Shown: positions 1-6,850, counted from the first letter of the stretch. The stretch: DNA of 8,058 bases from Gammaproteobacteria bacterium (GCA_024639445.1 JAHEIJ010000092.1:1-8058); one strand, 5' to 3'. Notes: generated by a model not told the origin, from the letters alone. A program made the numbers and translations.

Positions 1-1
1 C

Positions 2-1213
2 AAAGGCGTCATGCTGTCGCATTACAATATTCTATGGAACGCTGCCAGTGCCGCTTCCTGTGAAAAGTTTTACATTACTGATGTTTTTCTCTCGTTCTTA
101 CCGCTTTCACACATGTTTGAACGAACTGTCGGCTACTACATGTCAATGCTGATAGGTGCCATGGTTGCCTATTCACGTTCTATCGAACAACTGGGTGAAG
201 ATTTAACCATCATTCGACCCACTATTCTGGTGACCGTACCGCGAATCTTTGAACGGGTTTACAACAAGATCAAGGTCCAACTGACTGAGAAGCCGGCCAT
301 TGCCGGTAAACTGTTTAACGCAGCCGTCAATGTCGGCTGGCAACGGTTCTTGAAACAACAGGGTCGCGAGCATAAAACCTTGCCGTTGTTGTTCTGGCCA
401 TTATTGAATCAACTTGTGGCGCACAAAATCATCCAAAAGCTGGGAGGCCGCATACGTCTGGCCATCAGCGGTGGCGCACCCCTGTCCATTGATGTCGCCC
501 AGACTTTTATCGGGCTGGGACTGACCATTACCCAGGGCTATGGCATGACCGAGCTGGGGCCGGTTGTCAGCAGTAATCGCCCGTCGGACAACAAACCCGC
601 CAGTGTCGGGCAGGCCTTACCTGATGTTGAAGTGAAACTCGGTAGCAATAATGAATTACTGGTTCGCAGCCCCGGCCTGATGCTTGGCTACTGGAATAAT
701 GAAGCAGCCACCAAAGACATCATTGATGAGGACGGCTGGTTACACACCGGCGATCTCGGCCGAATTGAAGGTGAGCATATTTTTATAACCGGCCGGCTCA
801 AGGAAATCATCGTCATGGCCAATGGCGAAAAAGTCCCGCCGGCAGACCTGGAACTGGCAATCAGCACTGAACCCTTGTTTGAACAGGCCATGATTGTCGG
901 TGAGGGCAAGCCATTTCTCTCGGCCCTGGTGGTACTCAATCGAACCAACTGGGAAAAACTGGCGAAATCACTCTCTGTCCCTGCTGATAAGGAAAGCAGT
1001 CTGGATATTCCAGTCGTCCAACAGGAACTACTGAAACGTATCAAGGAAAAACTGGCGCCCTTTCCGGGCTACGCCAAAATCTTTCGAGTCGAGGCCACAC
1101 TTGAACCCTGGACCGTTGAAGCCGGCCTGATCACCCCTACCCTGAAACTTAAACGCAATTGCCTGATTGAAAAATATGAAGATACTATTATCGGGATGTA
1201 TGAGGGACATTAA
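2..1213 (+). CDS. Long-chain acyl-CoA synthetase (AMP-forming), 5' end cut by window
   Basis: This enzyme activates a fatty acid with ATP to an acyl-adenylate and transfers it to coenzyme A. The reading frame is open from the left edge. The first codons read KGVMLSH, the end of the adenylate-forming P-loop motif (TSGTTGxPKGVMLSH), so the Met at base 11 is internal and roughly 200 N-terminal residues are missing from a family usually near 600. Counting that Met as residue 1, the other signatures are present: SFLPLSHMFER (28-38), SGGAPLS (153-159), QGYGMTE (175-181, adenine/AMP contact), GWLHTGDLG (242-250), TGRLKEIIVMANGEKVPP (260-277), and TPTLKLKR (375-382) with Lys379 as the likely catalytic lysine of the C-terminal lid. 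The long insert and the LPLSHMFER motif fit the long-chain (FadD15-like) class rather than acetyl-CoA synthetase. The thioesterase gene follows 6 bases after the stop. Chain-length preference cannot be read from the sequence. Confidence 0.95.
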   Translation, partial: KGVMLSHYNILWNAASAASCEKFYITDVFLSFLPLSHMFERTVGYYMSMLIGAMVAYSRSIEQLGEDLTIIRPTILVTVPRIFERVYNKIKVQLTEKPAIAGKLFNAAVNVGWQRFLKQQGREHKTLPLLFWPLLNQLVAHKIIQKLGGRIRLAISGGAPLSIDVAQTFIGLGLTITQGYGMTELGPVVSSNRPSDNKPASVGQALPDVEVKLGSNNELLVRSPGLMLGYWNNEAATKDIIDEDGWLHTGDLGRIEGEHIFITGRLKEIIVMANGEKVPPADLELAISTEPLFEQAMIVGEGKPFLSALVVLNRTNWEKLAKSLSVPADKESSLDIPVVQQELLKRIKEKLAPFPGYAKIFRVEATLEPWTVEAGLITPTLKLKRNCLIEKYEDTIIGMYEGH

Positions 1214-1219
1214 CTCTTT

Positions 1220-1618
1220 ATGAGTGATGACAACGCCCCGCCTGCCGATCAATCGCCGGCAATACGGATAATGGCGATGCCAACCAACACCAATGCCTCC
1301 GGTGATATCTTCGGCGGCTGGCTTATGTCACAGGTTGATATTGCCGGAAGCATTGAAGCCTTTCGGCGCGCAAATGGCCGCATTGTTACCGTGGCCGTTA
1401 ACGAGTTTCGCTTCATTCAACCCGTGTTCGTAGGTGACATCGTCAGTCTCTATACCAAAGTAATAAAGATCGGCAACACTTCGATTCGGATCCATGTTAC
1501 CGCCTATGCCGAACGTAACCGCGGTAAGGATGAAGTTCACAAAGCAGCCGAAGCGGAAATCACCTATGTTGCCATTGATGAAAACCGCCGACCTCGCCCA
1601 ATAGAAACCGAAGCATGA
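1220..1618 (+). CDS. yciA: YciA-like acyl-CoA thioesterase (hotdog fold)
   Basis: The 132-residue protein matches the length and layout of YciA/HI0827 acyl-CoA thioesterases, which hydrolyse a broad range of acyl-CoAs to free acid and CoA in the cytoplasm. The family hallmark is NASGDIFGGWLMSQVD (residues 25-40). Asp40 aligns with the catalytic Asp of HI0827. It is followed by the GRIVTVAVNEFRFIQPVFVGD block (53-73), which forms the hotdog beta sheet and CoA site. The basic tail RRPRP lies at 123-127. The start follows the synthetase stop by 6 bases. A GAGGGA sequence inside the end of the upstream gene (1202-1207) could be its ribosome site at a rather long spacing, so translation may be coupled. 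Being directly behind an acyl-CoA synthetase suggests control of the acyl-CoA to fatty acid ratio. The gene symbol is by family resemblance. Confidence 0.93.
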   Translation: MSDDNAPPADQSPAIRIMAMPTNTNASGDIFGGWLMSQVDIAGSIEAFRRANGRIVTVAVNEFRFIQPVFVGDIVSLYTKVIKIGNTSIRIHVTAYAERNRGKDEVHKAAEAEITYVAIDENRRPRPIETEA

Positions 1619-1645
1619 TAGGAAAAGTATCCCTGCCTTATCGAA

Positions 1646-2638
1646 TCACTTTTGTTGCTTCTTCTTGGCACGTATTGGGTGAACTTCGGCAACCTCTTGG
1701 TCAAATTCCTTTATCGAGTTATTTACCGCAATGCCCATGAATCTATTGTAATCGTCAATTGAGACATAAGACCAGGAGCCATGCGAATCAAACAACTTGT
1801 TCAACAACAAGGTGTTAATATGATGGCCGGGCTTATGGGCATAATAGTGTCCTATCACCGGCATTCCCGCCAGACTCAAATCGCCAAAACAATCCAGAAT
1901 CTTATGCCGCACGAATTCATTCTCATAGCGCAGCCCCTCGTCATTCACAATCCTGTCGCCATCTACCAATACGGCATTCCGCAGCGAGCCCCCTAAAGCC
2001 AGGCCATGTTGTTGCAGTTGAGTCAGTTGATCCGAAAAGCCAAAGGTGCGGGCCCGCGCAATATCCTTGCGAAACGCCTCATTAATCAATTCCACTGAAA
2101 AAGTCTGGAATCCGATCGCTGAATGCGGGAAATCAATACTCACGGTAATACGTGGAATCCGACTCGGCAACAGCACCGCATACTTGTCATCAATCTGCAT
2201 ATCAATCGGCTTCTGGATCCAGATTGCGAAACGCTGATTGTCCTGATCAGTGGTGCCAATGCGTTCTATCAAGTTCACAAACGGCGCTGAGCTACCATCC
2301 ATAATGGGCACTTCCGGACCATCAATTTCGATCAAGGCATTGTCGATACCACAACCCGACAACCCGGCCAACAAATGCTCAACCGTGGCAATTGAAGTAC
2401 CATACTCATTTTCCAGCGTGGTCGACATGCGCGTATCTGACACCGAATACCAACGTGCCGGGATCAAACCACGCCCGGCTTCAACATCAGTACGCAAAAA
2501 CATAATGCCCGTATCCGGGTCGGCCGGCCGTACAGTCATAGAGACTTTACGTCCGCTATGCAGCCCTACCCCAACGTAGGTAATTTCACGCGCTAATGTG
2601 CGCTGGGTAACGCTATATGGGGGGTTGACGTGTTTCAT
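1646..2638 (-). CDS. lpxC: UDP-3-O-acyl-N-acetylglucosamine deacetylase
   Basis: LpxC is the zinc-dependent, committed step of lipid A synthesis in the cytoplasm: it removes acetate from UDP-3-O-acyl-GlcNAc. All active-site elements are visible. GVGLHSG lies at 23-29. TVEHLLAG (85-92) carries Glu87 and zinc ligand His88 (E. coli E78/H79). DGPEVPIMDGSSAPFV lies at 106-121. RHKILD (244-249) gives zinc ligands His245 and Asp249 and Lys246. KPGH (269-272) gives His272 (E. coli H265). At 330 residues it is about 25 longer than the E. coli enzyme and ends in the Lys-rich tail RAKKKQQK instead of a nonpolar FtsH-recognised tail. The phrases IPARWYSVSDTR and GCGIDNALIEIDGPEVPIMDG resemble alphaproteobacterial LpxC. 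It stands alone, not in the ftsZ cluster where many Gammaproteobacteria carry lpxC. The start is fixed by a perfect ribosome site at 2643-2650. Confidence 0.97.
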   Translation of the reverse strand: MKHVNPPYSVTQRTLAREITYVGVGLHSGRKVSMTVRPADPDTGIMFLRTDVEAGRGLIPARWYSVSDTRMSTTLENEYGTSIATVEHLLAGLSGCGIDNALIEIDGPEVPIMDGSSAPFVNLIERIGTTDQDNQRFAIWIQKPIDMQIDDKYAVLLPSRIPRITVSIDFPHSAIGFQTFSVELINEAFRKDIARARTFGFSDQLTQLQQHGLALGGSLRNAVLVDGDRIVNDEGLRYENEFVRHKILDCFGDLSLAGMPVIGHYYAHKPGHHINTLLLNKLFDSHGSWSYVSIDDYNRFMGIAVNNSIKEFDQEVAEVHPIRAKKKQQK

Positions 2639-2642
2639 TGTT

Positions 2643-2650
2643 ACCTCCTT
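2643..2650 (-). promoter_or_regulatory. Strong Shine-Dalgarno of lpxC
   Basis: On the minus strand the sequence reads AAGGAGGT followed by AACA and the ATG. This is a full-length anti-16S match at good spacing. It decides the start codon and predicts efficient translation. Confidence 0.85.
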
Positions 2651-2732
2651 ACCTTGACTGGGATGACAGGGCTGTTAACCTGAACAACGGCATGTACAGC
2701 CAACCTGGGGTAACTTTATGTCCTAACGGATG

Positions 2733-2769
2733 CAGGGGCTTGGCCTGACGCGCCAAGCACTTATCCCTG
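2733..2769 (+). promoter_or_regulatory. Hairpin in the leader of the AraC-type gene (terminator-like)
   Basis: The arms are CAGGG plus GCTTGGC (2733-2744) and GCCAAGC (2752-2758) plus CCCTG (2765-2769). The apical loop is CTGACGC and a six-base bulge, ACTTAT, sits on the 3' side. Twelve base pairs can form, and four T residues follow at 2770-2773. It lies 16 bases upstream of the ribosome site of the downstream regulator. It could be a leaky terminator or attenuator, or, as DNA, a dyad operator (GCTTGGC N7 GCCAAGC) for a dimeric regulator. The sequence does not distinguish these. Confidence 0.5.
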
Positions 2770-2785
2770 TTTTGAGGTCGAATTT

Positions 2786-2791
2786 GGGAGG
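2786..2791 (+). promoter_or_regulatory. Ribosome binding site of the AraC-type gene
   Basis: GGGAGG lies six bases before the ATG at 2798. No in-frame ATG, GTG or TTG nearby has a better site, so it supports this start. Confidence 0.8.
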
Positions 2792-2797
2792 AATTGA

Positions 2798-3817
2798 ATG
2801 CTGCCGAGCACACTATCTTCTGTAGTGTTATTGATCACCAGGGCAATGGATGCCGAAGGCCTGGATAGCCGCACCATATTAAAACGTGCCGGGCTTGACC
2901 CGAGTCGCATGAACGATCCCAATGCCCGTTACTCATATCCGGCGGTTACCAGCCTGTGGAAGTTGGCCGCTAAAGCCTCCGGTGATCCCTGCTTTGGCCT
3001 GAAAGCCGCGAGCTTCTGGCATCCCACTACCTTGCATGCACTCGGCTATACCTGGCTGGCTAGCAACACCTTGTACGATGCCTTGTCACGCGCCGCACGC
3101 TATATCCGCATCGTCAATACCGCGGCAACAGCGACTTTTGAAGAGACGGACAAGGGTTATATGTTCAGGATGGGAATTGATGATTCCTGGCGTGGTATCC
3201 AACCGGCCTATGAGGCAATGGACGCCGGCCTGGCACTGATTGTTGATATGTGTCGCTCCTGCTTTGGCCCCGAACTCAATCCTGTATTAATCGAGATACG
3301 ACGCCCCAAACCCGTTGCGGGCCTTAAACAATTTGAGGAACTCTTCAAAGCTCCCATTCACTTTTCCAGTCCAAATACCACGATGTATTTTGATAAAGAA
3401 GATGTGACGAAATATTTGCCCACCTCCAACGCGGAAATGGCCAGGACCAATGAGAAAATCATCGTTGATTATCTGGCGCGGCTCGACAAAAACAACATCA
3501 CCAGCCAGGTAAAGGCAAAACTACTGGACATGCTACCCAGTGGAAACTTTACCGAAGATGATGTGATTAAATCATTACATCTCAGTCAACGCACCTTACA
3601 ACGCAAGCTCAAAGAGGAAGGTACGACATATAAGGAATTGTTAGACGAGACGCGAAAGGAATTGGCGAAAGAATATGTCAATGACACCAGTTTGTCGTTC
3701 AGTGAAATCACTTACCTGCTTGGATTCTCTGAACAAAGTAATTTTACCCGGGCGTTTAAACGTTGGCAGGGCCAGTCCCCCAGCGCTTACCGGGAACAGA
3801 TACGCATGACGGGTTAA
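2798..3817 (+). CDS. AraC-family transcriptional regulator with arabinose-binding-type N-terminal domain
   Basis: This is a 339-residue cytoplasmic DNA-binding protein. Residues about 20-205 resemble the Arabinose_bd-type sensor domain of OruR-like regulators (DAEGLDSRTILKRAGLDPSRM, then SLWKLAAKASGDPCFGLKAA at 52-71 and LHALGYTWLASNTLYDAL at 79-96). Residues about 250-335 are the AraC double helix-turn-helix. Helix-turn-helix 1 is TEDDVIKSLHLSQRTLQRKL (252-271). The second carries the family signature FSEITYLLGFSEQSNFTRAF (301-320), then KRWQGQSPSAYR. Length is normal for this subfamily. The effector is unknown; relatives sense amino acids or small metabolites. It is divergent from lpxC across 159 bases, so it may regulate itself or lpxC, but that is inference. 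The stop codon touches the stop of the convergent DUF429 gene. Confidence 0.95.
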   Translation: MLPSTLSSVVLLITRAMDAEGLDSRTILKRAGLDPSRMNDPNARYSYPAVTSLWKLAAKASGDPCFGLKAASFWHPTTLHALGYTWLASNTLYDALSRAARYIRIVNTAATATFEETDKGYMFRMGIDDSWRGIQPAYEAMDAGLALIVDMCRSCFGPELNPVLIEIRRPKPVAGLKQFEELFKAPIHFSSPNTTMYFDKEDVTKYLPTSNAEMARTNEKIIVDYLARLDKNNITSQVKAKLLDMLPSGNFTEDDVIKSLHLSQRTLQRKLKEEGTTYKELLDETRKELAKEYVNDTSLSFSEITYLLGFSEQSNFTRAFKRWQGQSPSAYREQIRMTG

Positions 3818-4645
3818 TTATGACTGTAATCCCTGACTAACGATCCAGCCTTCAGCAGGATCGACATTCTGAGGTATACCCAGGTTCTCATTGCGCCGAT
3901 TCCAGCTCCAGGCCGCCTCGATGGCACAAATAAAGGCATCGAGTTCATCCCCCGCCACGTCCTCAACAAGACGATCACGCAACTCCGAACTTAGTGCGAT
4001 ACTAAACCCATATTCAGGTTGAAATGCTTTTGCTTGTAACGCCTGTATTAACTCAATGCGAGCTGTCTGTTTTTCCTGTGTTTGTTTGGCGCGACTATCG
4101 GACTTGTAGGGCGTCCGTCCGATATAACGCCGGATAAAAAATGCGGGATACACTTCGATGACGGTTCGATTGTCATTTGTGGGCCGCAATGGCTCAATGT
4201 TCAGGGAAGAGCGATACAAACGTTTCGCGCCTTCATAAAACATTTTCCCCACCGGTGGATTATAAAGTTTCTGGGGGCTGGCCGATTTCGCGAGCCTGTC
4301 TGTCTCACGTAGATGCTCCTTATCGCCGACGGCACGATCCTGCTTGTAGTCTTCCAGTAGTTGCACGAATGCTTCGCGTGGCATAGTGGCAATCAATGCC
4401 ATATAGTCAGACCATGTCGAAGGCCAACCCAGATTCTGGATCAATTTGCACGGCTGACCAAAGGGAAAATCCAGTCCGGCAATCCAGGGACCCGGAGAGC
4501 CCAGCCAGGTCTCAAAGGCCGTAAAATTAGCGAAGCTATCTATGCTAGTAAGGGTCAAAACCTGGCCATCAAACCGACATTCCGCACAGGTGATGGGTTT
4601 GGCTTTGCGCGGCCGGCTGGTGAAGTCGACGCCGAAGACTTTCAT
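3818..4645 (-). CDS. DUF429 protein, predicted RNase H-fold nuclease
   Basis: The 275-residue protein has the DUF429 pattern, a family predicted to have an RNase H-like fold with acidic metal-binding residues. It opens with GVDFTS (5-10, Asp7 at the end of strand 1). It continues with AGLDFPFGQP (56-65, Asp59), the family block HLRETDRLA then NPPVGKMFYEG (111-139), TVIEVYPAFF (161-170, Glu164) and VAGDELDAFICAIEAAW (230-246, Asp233/Asp236). These acidic positions sit where an RNase H-like active site would lie. There is no signal peptide or membrane segment, so it is probably cytoplasmic. The biological role of the family is unknown to me, and nuclease activity is a fold-based prediction. It has its own promoter-like sequence at 4679-4706. 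No strong ribosome site is seen; AAGG at 4653-4656 (minus strand) is the only candidate. It ends flush against the araC-type gene. Confidence 0.85.
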   Translation of the reverse strand: MKVFGVDFTSRPRKAKPITCAECRFDGQVLTLTSIDSFANFTAFETWLGSPGPWIAGLDFPFGQPCKLIQNLGWPSTWSDYMALIATMPREAFVQLLEDYKQDRAVGDKEHLRETDRLAKSASPQKLYNPPVGKMFYEGAKRLYRSSLNIEPLRPTNDNRTVIEVYPAFFIRRYIGRTPYKSDSRAKQTQEKQTARIELIQALQAKAFQPEYGFSIALSSELRDRLVEDVAGDELDAFICAIEAAWSWNRRNENLGIPQNVDPAEGWIVSQGLQS

Positions 4646-4659
4646 GGCTAGTGCCTTAT

Positions 4660-4702
4660 CAGGTGTGGATAACCATTAAGTATACAAACTTGCATACACC
4701 TG
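4660..4702. repeat. Inverted repeat flanking the DUF429 promoter
   Basis: CAGGTGT (4660-4666) and its exact complement ACACCTG (4696-4702) bracket the -10 box. The right arm overlaps the -35 box by two bases. A spaced operator for a dimeric repressor is possible. Seven-base arms in this distance could also be chance. Confidence 0.35.
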
Positions 4703-4706
4703 TGAA
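4679..4706 (-). promoter_or_regulatory. Sigma70-type promoter of the DUF429 gene
   Basis: On the minus strand a -35 box TTCACA (4701-4706, five of six to TTGACA) is separated by 16 bases from a -10 box TATACT (4679-4684, five of six to TATAAT). Transcription would begin near 4672, giving a leader of about 27 bases. It lies in the 66-base gap after the isoaspartyl peptidase gene, so the DUF429 gene need not depend on read-through. Confidence 0.6.
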
Positions 4707-4711
4707 ATGGT

Positions 4712-5653
4712 TCAGAAACGTACCACTGCCTCCCCGCCATGCTCGATCCAGCCATGAATCATCTTTTTGGTGGTGAATCCACTGGCACAGTTACCATTGT
4801 GATCAATAACAATGACTCCGCCACGCCCCTTTACCTTGCGTGTTAGATACTCGATGCCTGCGCGTGTTGCCGCATCGGCATTCATCTCTTTCATATAAAT
4901 AAAGTCGGAAATTGTCTTGGAGATAACCGTGCGCATAAAATCTTCACCATAACCGGTGGCGGAAACCGCACAGGTTTCATTATCAGCGTACACACCGGAA
5001 CCGACAATGGGTGAATCGCCGACCCGGCCCATTCGCTTGTTGACGATACCGCCTGTCGATGTCGCAGCAGCCAGATTCCCCATCGGGTCTAGCGCGATCG
5101 CACCAATGGTTCCGTATTTTTGATCCTCGCTGTCTTCCTCGGTATCATCATGATCAAGCATAATCTTGTTTTTGAGGCGCGCCTGTTTTAATTGCTCGAC
5201 ACGATCAGGGGTATAAAAATAGTTCTCCGGCGCACGCTCCATGCCACAATGGTCCGCAAAGCGCATGGCACCCTCGGCGATTAACATGACATGCTCACTT
5301 TCAGTCATGACAAGGCGCGCCAGTTGAATAGGATTCGCGATATTGTCGATGGCCGCCACCGCACCGGCTGATAAATCACGTCCATCCATGATAGCGGCAT
5401 CCATTTCTACCTTGCCATTCTCGTTGAGTACCGAACCACATCCCGCGTTGAAAACCGGATCGTCTTCCAGTAAGGAGGCGCACGCTTCAACTGCCTGCAA
5501 GGCAGAACCACCTAATTCCATTACCTCGCGGCCATGTTCCAGGATGCGACGAATGCTTTCCAGGTAACGTACTGCGGTTTTATCGTCCTTAACGTTGTCC
5601 AGTGCCCCGGCTCCACCATGAACCATGAGCGAATAAGTTCCTGTTTGACTCAT
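4712..5653 (-). CDS. Isoaspartyl peptidase / plant-type L-asparaginase (Ntn hydrolase)
   Basis: This is an autoprocessing hydrolase that removes N-terminal isoaspartyl residues from beta-aspartyl dipeptides and hydrolyses asparagine. The 313 residues match the type III asparaginase family. The N-terminal block is VHGGAGAL (11-18), followed by DPVFNAGCGSVLNENG (65-80) and EMDAAIMDG (83-91). The precursor would cleave before Thr182 in YGTIGAIALD (180-189), giving an alpha chain of 181 and a beta chain of 132 residues. Thr182 is the nucleophile. TSTGG lies at 198-202, and GRVGDSPIVG (209-218) supplies the substrate-binding Arg210 and Asp213. SATGYGED (231-238) supplies Thr233 and Gly234. The linker before the cleavage site is very acidic (DHDDTEEDSED, 167-177). 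There is no signal peptide, so it is cytoplasmic. It lies downstream of an ATP-grasp ligase gene but behind an intrinsic terminator. Its ribosome site is weak. Confidence 0.95.
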   Translation of the reverse strand: MSQTGTYSLMVHGGAGALDNVKDDKTAVRYLESIRRILEHGREVMELGGSALQAVEACASLLEDDPVFNAGCGSVLNENGKVEMDAAIMDGRDLSAGAVAAIDNIANPIQLARLVMTESEHVMLIAEGAMRFADHCGMERAPENYFYTPDRVEQLKQARLKNKIMLDHDDTEEDSEDQKYGTIGAIALDPMGNLAAATSTGGIVNKRMGRVGDSPIVGSGVYADNETCAVSATGYGEDFMRTVISKTISDFIYMKEMNADAATRAGIEYLTRKVKGRGGVIVIDHNGNCASGFTTKKMIHGWIEHGGEAVVRF

Positions 5654-5671
5654 ATTTGACTTTCAGGATGT

Positions 5672-5701
5672 AAACAAAACCCGATGCCCATGCATCGGGT
5701 T
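5672..5701 (-). terminator. Intrinsic terminator after the ATP-grasp gene
   Basis: On the minus strand a perfect ten-pair stem, AACCCGATGC and GCATCGGGTT (5692-5701 with 5678-5687), closes on the four-base loop ATGG. It is followed by a T-rich run, TTTTGTTT counted from the end of the stem. It sits 18 bases after the ATP-grasp stop and 24 bases before the isoaspartyl peptidase start. The plus strand has no T run after the stem, so the terminator is directional. Confidence 0.85.
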
Positions 5702-5719
5702 ATAAGGTTTACAACCGTA

Positions 5720-6835
5720 TCAAAGACGAGTCGCAATTTCTACTGCCAGGGCTTGCTGATATGTCGGTGAACCCGCTAGCAGAATAACCAGTTTACCTTC
5801 CAGTATTGTTCCCCAATTAACAATAATGACACCCTGGCCTGTTTTTTTATTAAATTCGATATCACTGAAATCGATTTCTGCCAGCGTCCTGAACCCGGTC
5901 GATATCGTAATGGCACTCCATACAGGGATATTGAGTTTCTGCGCAATCAACGTTGGATAGGAAGCGCCATTAAAACGCGGGTTACATTCAATCGCCGGAA
6001 AACGTAATCCCTGCTCTGTTTGTACTACAGCAACATCAAGGGCAAATATGCCTTTCATCCCATGGTCTTTTAACCAAATGGCCATAGGCTCGATGGTTTC
6101 CCAGGGTTCATGACTGGCCGGAACACGATTCCCCTGATGCACAAACCCATCCAGTATCTGTTCACTCGCGGCCAGGCGAATCAGCTGATCACCTTCAACC
6201 TTATATTGCATATTTAAAAATATTTCTGTCTTGACTTCTTCCTGCACCTGCACCGGCACATCTTCATCAAATTTTGTCAGTGCCTCCCGGAACTCGAATT
6301 CATCTTCACAACGGTATATGCCCACGCCGGAAACAGATATCGCGGCCTTCAGATAACAGGGGTAGACAATTTCCCGTATCGTATCGGGCCCGATGGCCTC
6401 GATATTATCGAAACACAGGGTTTTGGGGACATCAACCCCGAGCTCTTCAGCCAATGCCATGAAGTTATTCTTGGAGTTGATATATTCAACCGTTTCCAGC
6501 CACTCACTATCGCCCCAGTATTTGCATTCATGCGGACCGAAAAAGAATACAGAGGGATGATAACCGATGTGCATTCCCAGGTGTTTCACATCCGTGTTCC
6601 ATATGACGTCTTTAGAATGGCTTAGACCTATACGTTTATAGTGATCGATAATCTCGGGCCACAGGGGTTGCAGATCCGGATGCAACTGGATCATGTCCCA
6701 GGGTTCGGAAAGCCCAAGGGCGCGTCCGGAGTACAGGTGGTTACCCACAACACCCTCCGCGGTACAGTGCATGATATCGTGATTAACGAGGTACCTGGCT
6801 GAAGGTAGAAAGCTCTGTTCAATCGCTGCTGACAT
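5720..6835 (-). CDS. ATP-grasp ligase of unassigned specificity
   Basis: The 371-residue protein has an ATP-grasp core. Lys163 lies in YPCYLKAAISVSGVGIYRC (158-176), which looks like the nucleotide-binding strand and flexible small-residue loop. VPVQVQEEV (193-201) fits the hinge that contacts adenine. FALDVAVV (264-271) and IECNPRFNGASYPTLIA (282-298) give Glu283 and Asn285, the usual Mg-ATP ligands, and Arg287. Such enzymes join a carboxylate to an amine or similar nucleophile through an acyl-phosphate. The N-terminal 120 residues (HDIMHCTAEGVVGNHLYSGR at 19-38, FFFGPHECKYWGD at 97-109) would be the pre-ATP-grasp domain; I do not recognise a named family. A C-terminal segment of about 60 residues (IIVNWGTILEGKLVILLAG at 337-355) follows the core. 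There is no signal peptide or membrane helix. AAGAGG at 6845-6850 supports the start. The neighbouring isoaspartyl hydrolase suggests an amide or isopeptide product, which is inference. Confidence 0.85.
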   Translation of the reverse strand: MSAAIEQSFLPSARYLVNHDIMHCTAEGVVGNHLYSGRALGLSEPWDMIQLHPDLQPLWPEIIDHYKRIGLSHSKDVIWNTDVKHLGMHIGYHPSVFFFGPHECKYWGDSEWLETVEYINSKNNFMALAEELGVDVPKTLCFDNIEAIGPDTIREIVYPCYLKAAISVSGVGIYRCEDEFEFREALTKFDEDVPVQVQEEVKTEIFLNMQYKVEGDQLIRLAASEQILDGFVHQGNRVPASHEPWETIEPMAIWLKDHGMKGIFALDVAVVQTEQGLRFPAIECNPRFNGASYPTLIAQKLNIPVWSAITISTGFRTLAEIDFSDIEFNKKTGQGVIIVNWGTILEGKLVILLAGSPTYQQALAVEIATRL

Positions 6836-6844
6836 AATTCAAAT

Positions 6845-6850
6845 CCTCTT
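6845..6850 (-). promoter_or_regulatory. Ribosome binding site of the ATP-grasp gene
   Basis: AAGAGG on the minus strand lies nine bases before the ATG at 6835. It supports the chosen start over internal methionines. Confidence 0.65.

Noticed and set aside
688..1044. Minus-strand open frame of 118 codons inside the acyl-CoA synthetase gene
   Set aside because: It is antisense to conserved synthetase motifs, and its product is Ser-rich with no domain.
2250..2579. Plus-strand open frame of 109 codons opposite lpxC
   Set aside because: It covers the conserved LpxC active-site region on the other strand. Conservation of lpxC explains the open frame.
2654..2681. TTGACT with TAACCT 16 bases on as a plus-strand promoter for the araC-type gene
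   Set aside because: The -35 box is good but the -10 box matches only three of six positions, and no better pair was found in this gap.
4361..4651. Plus-strand open frame of 96 codons opposite the DUF429 start region
   Set aside because: It is antisense to a gene with a supported promoter and family motifs. It has no ribosome site and its product is unlike any family I know.
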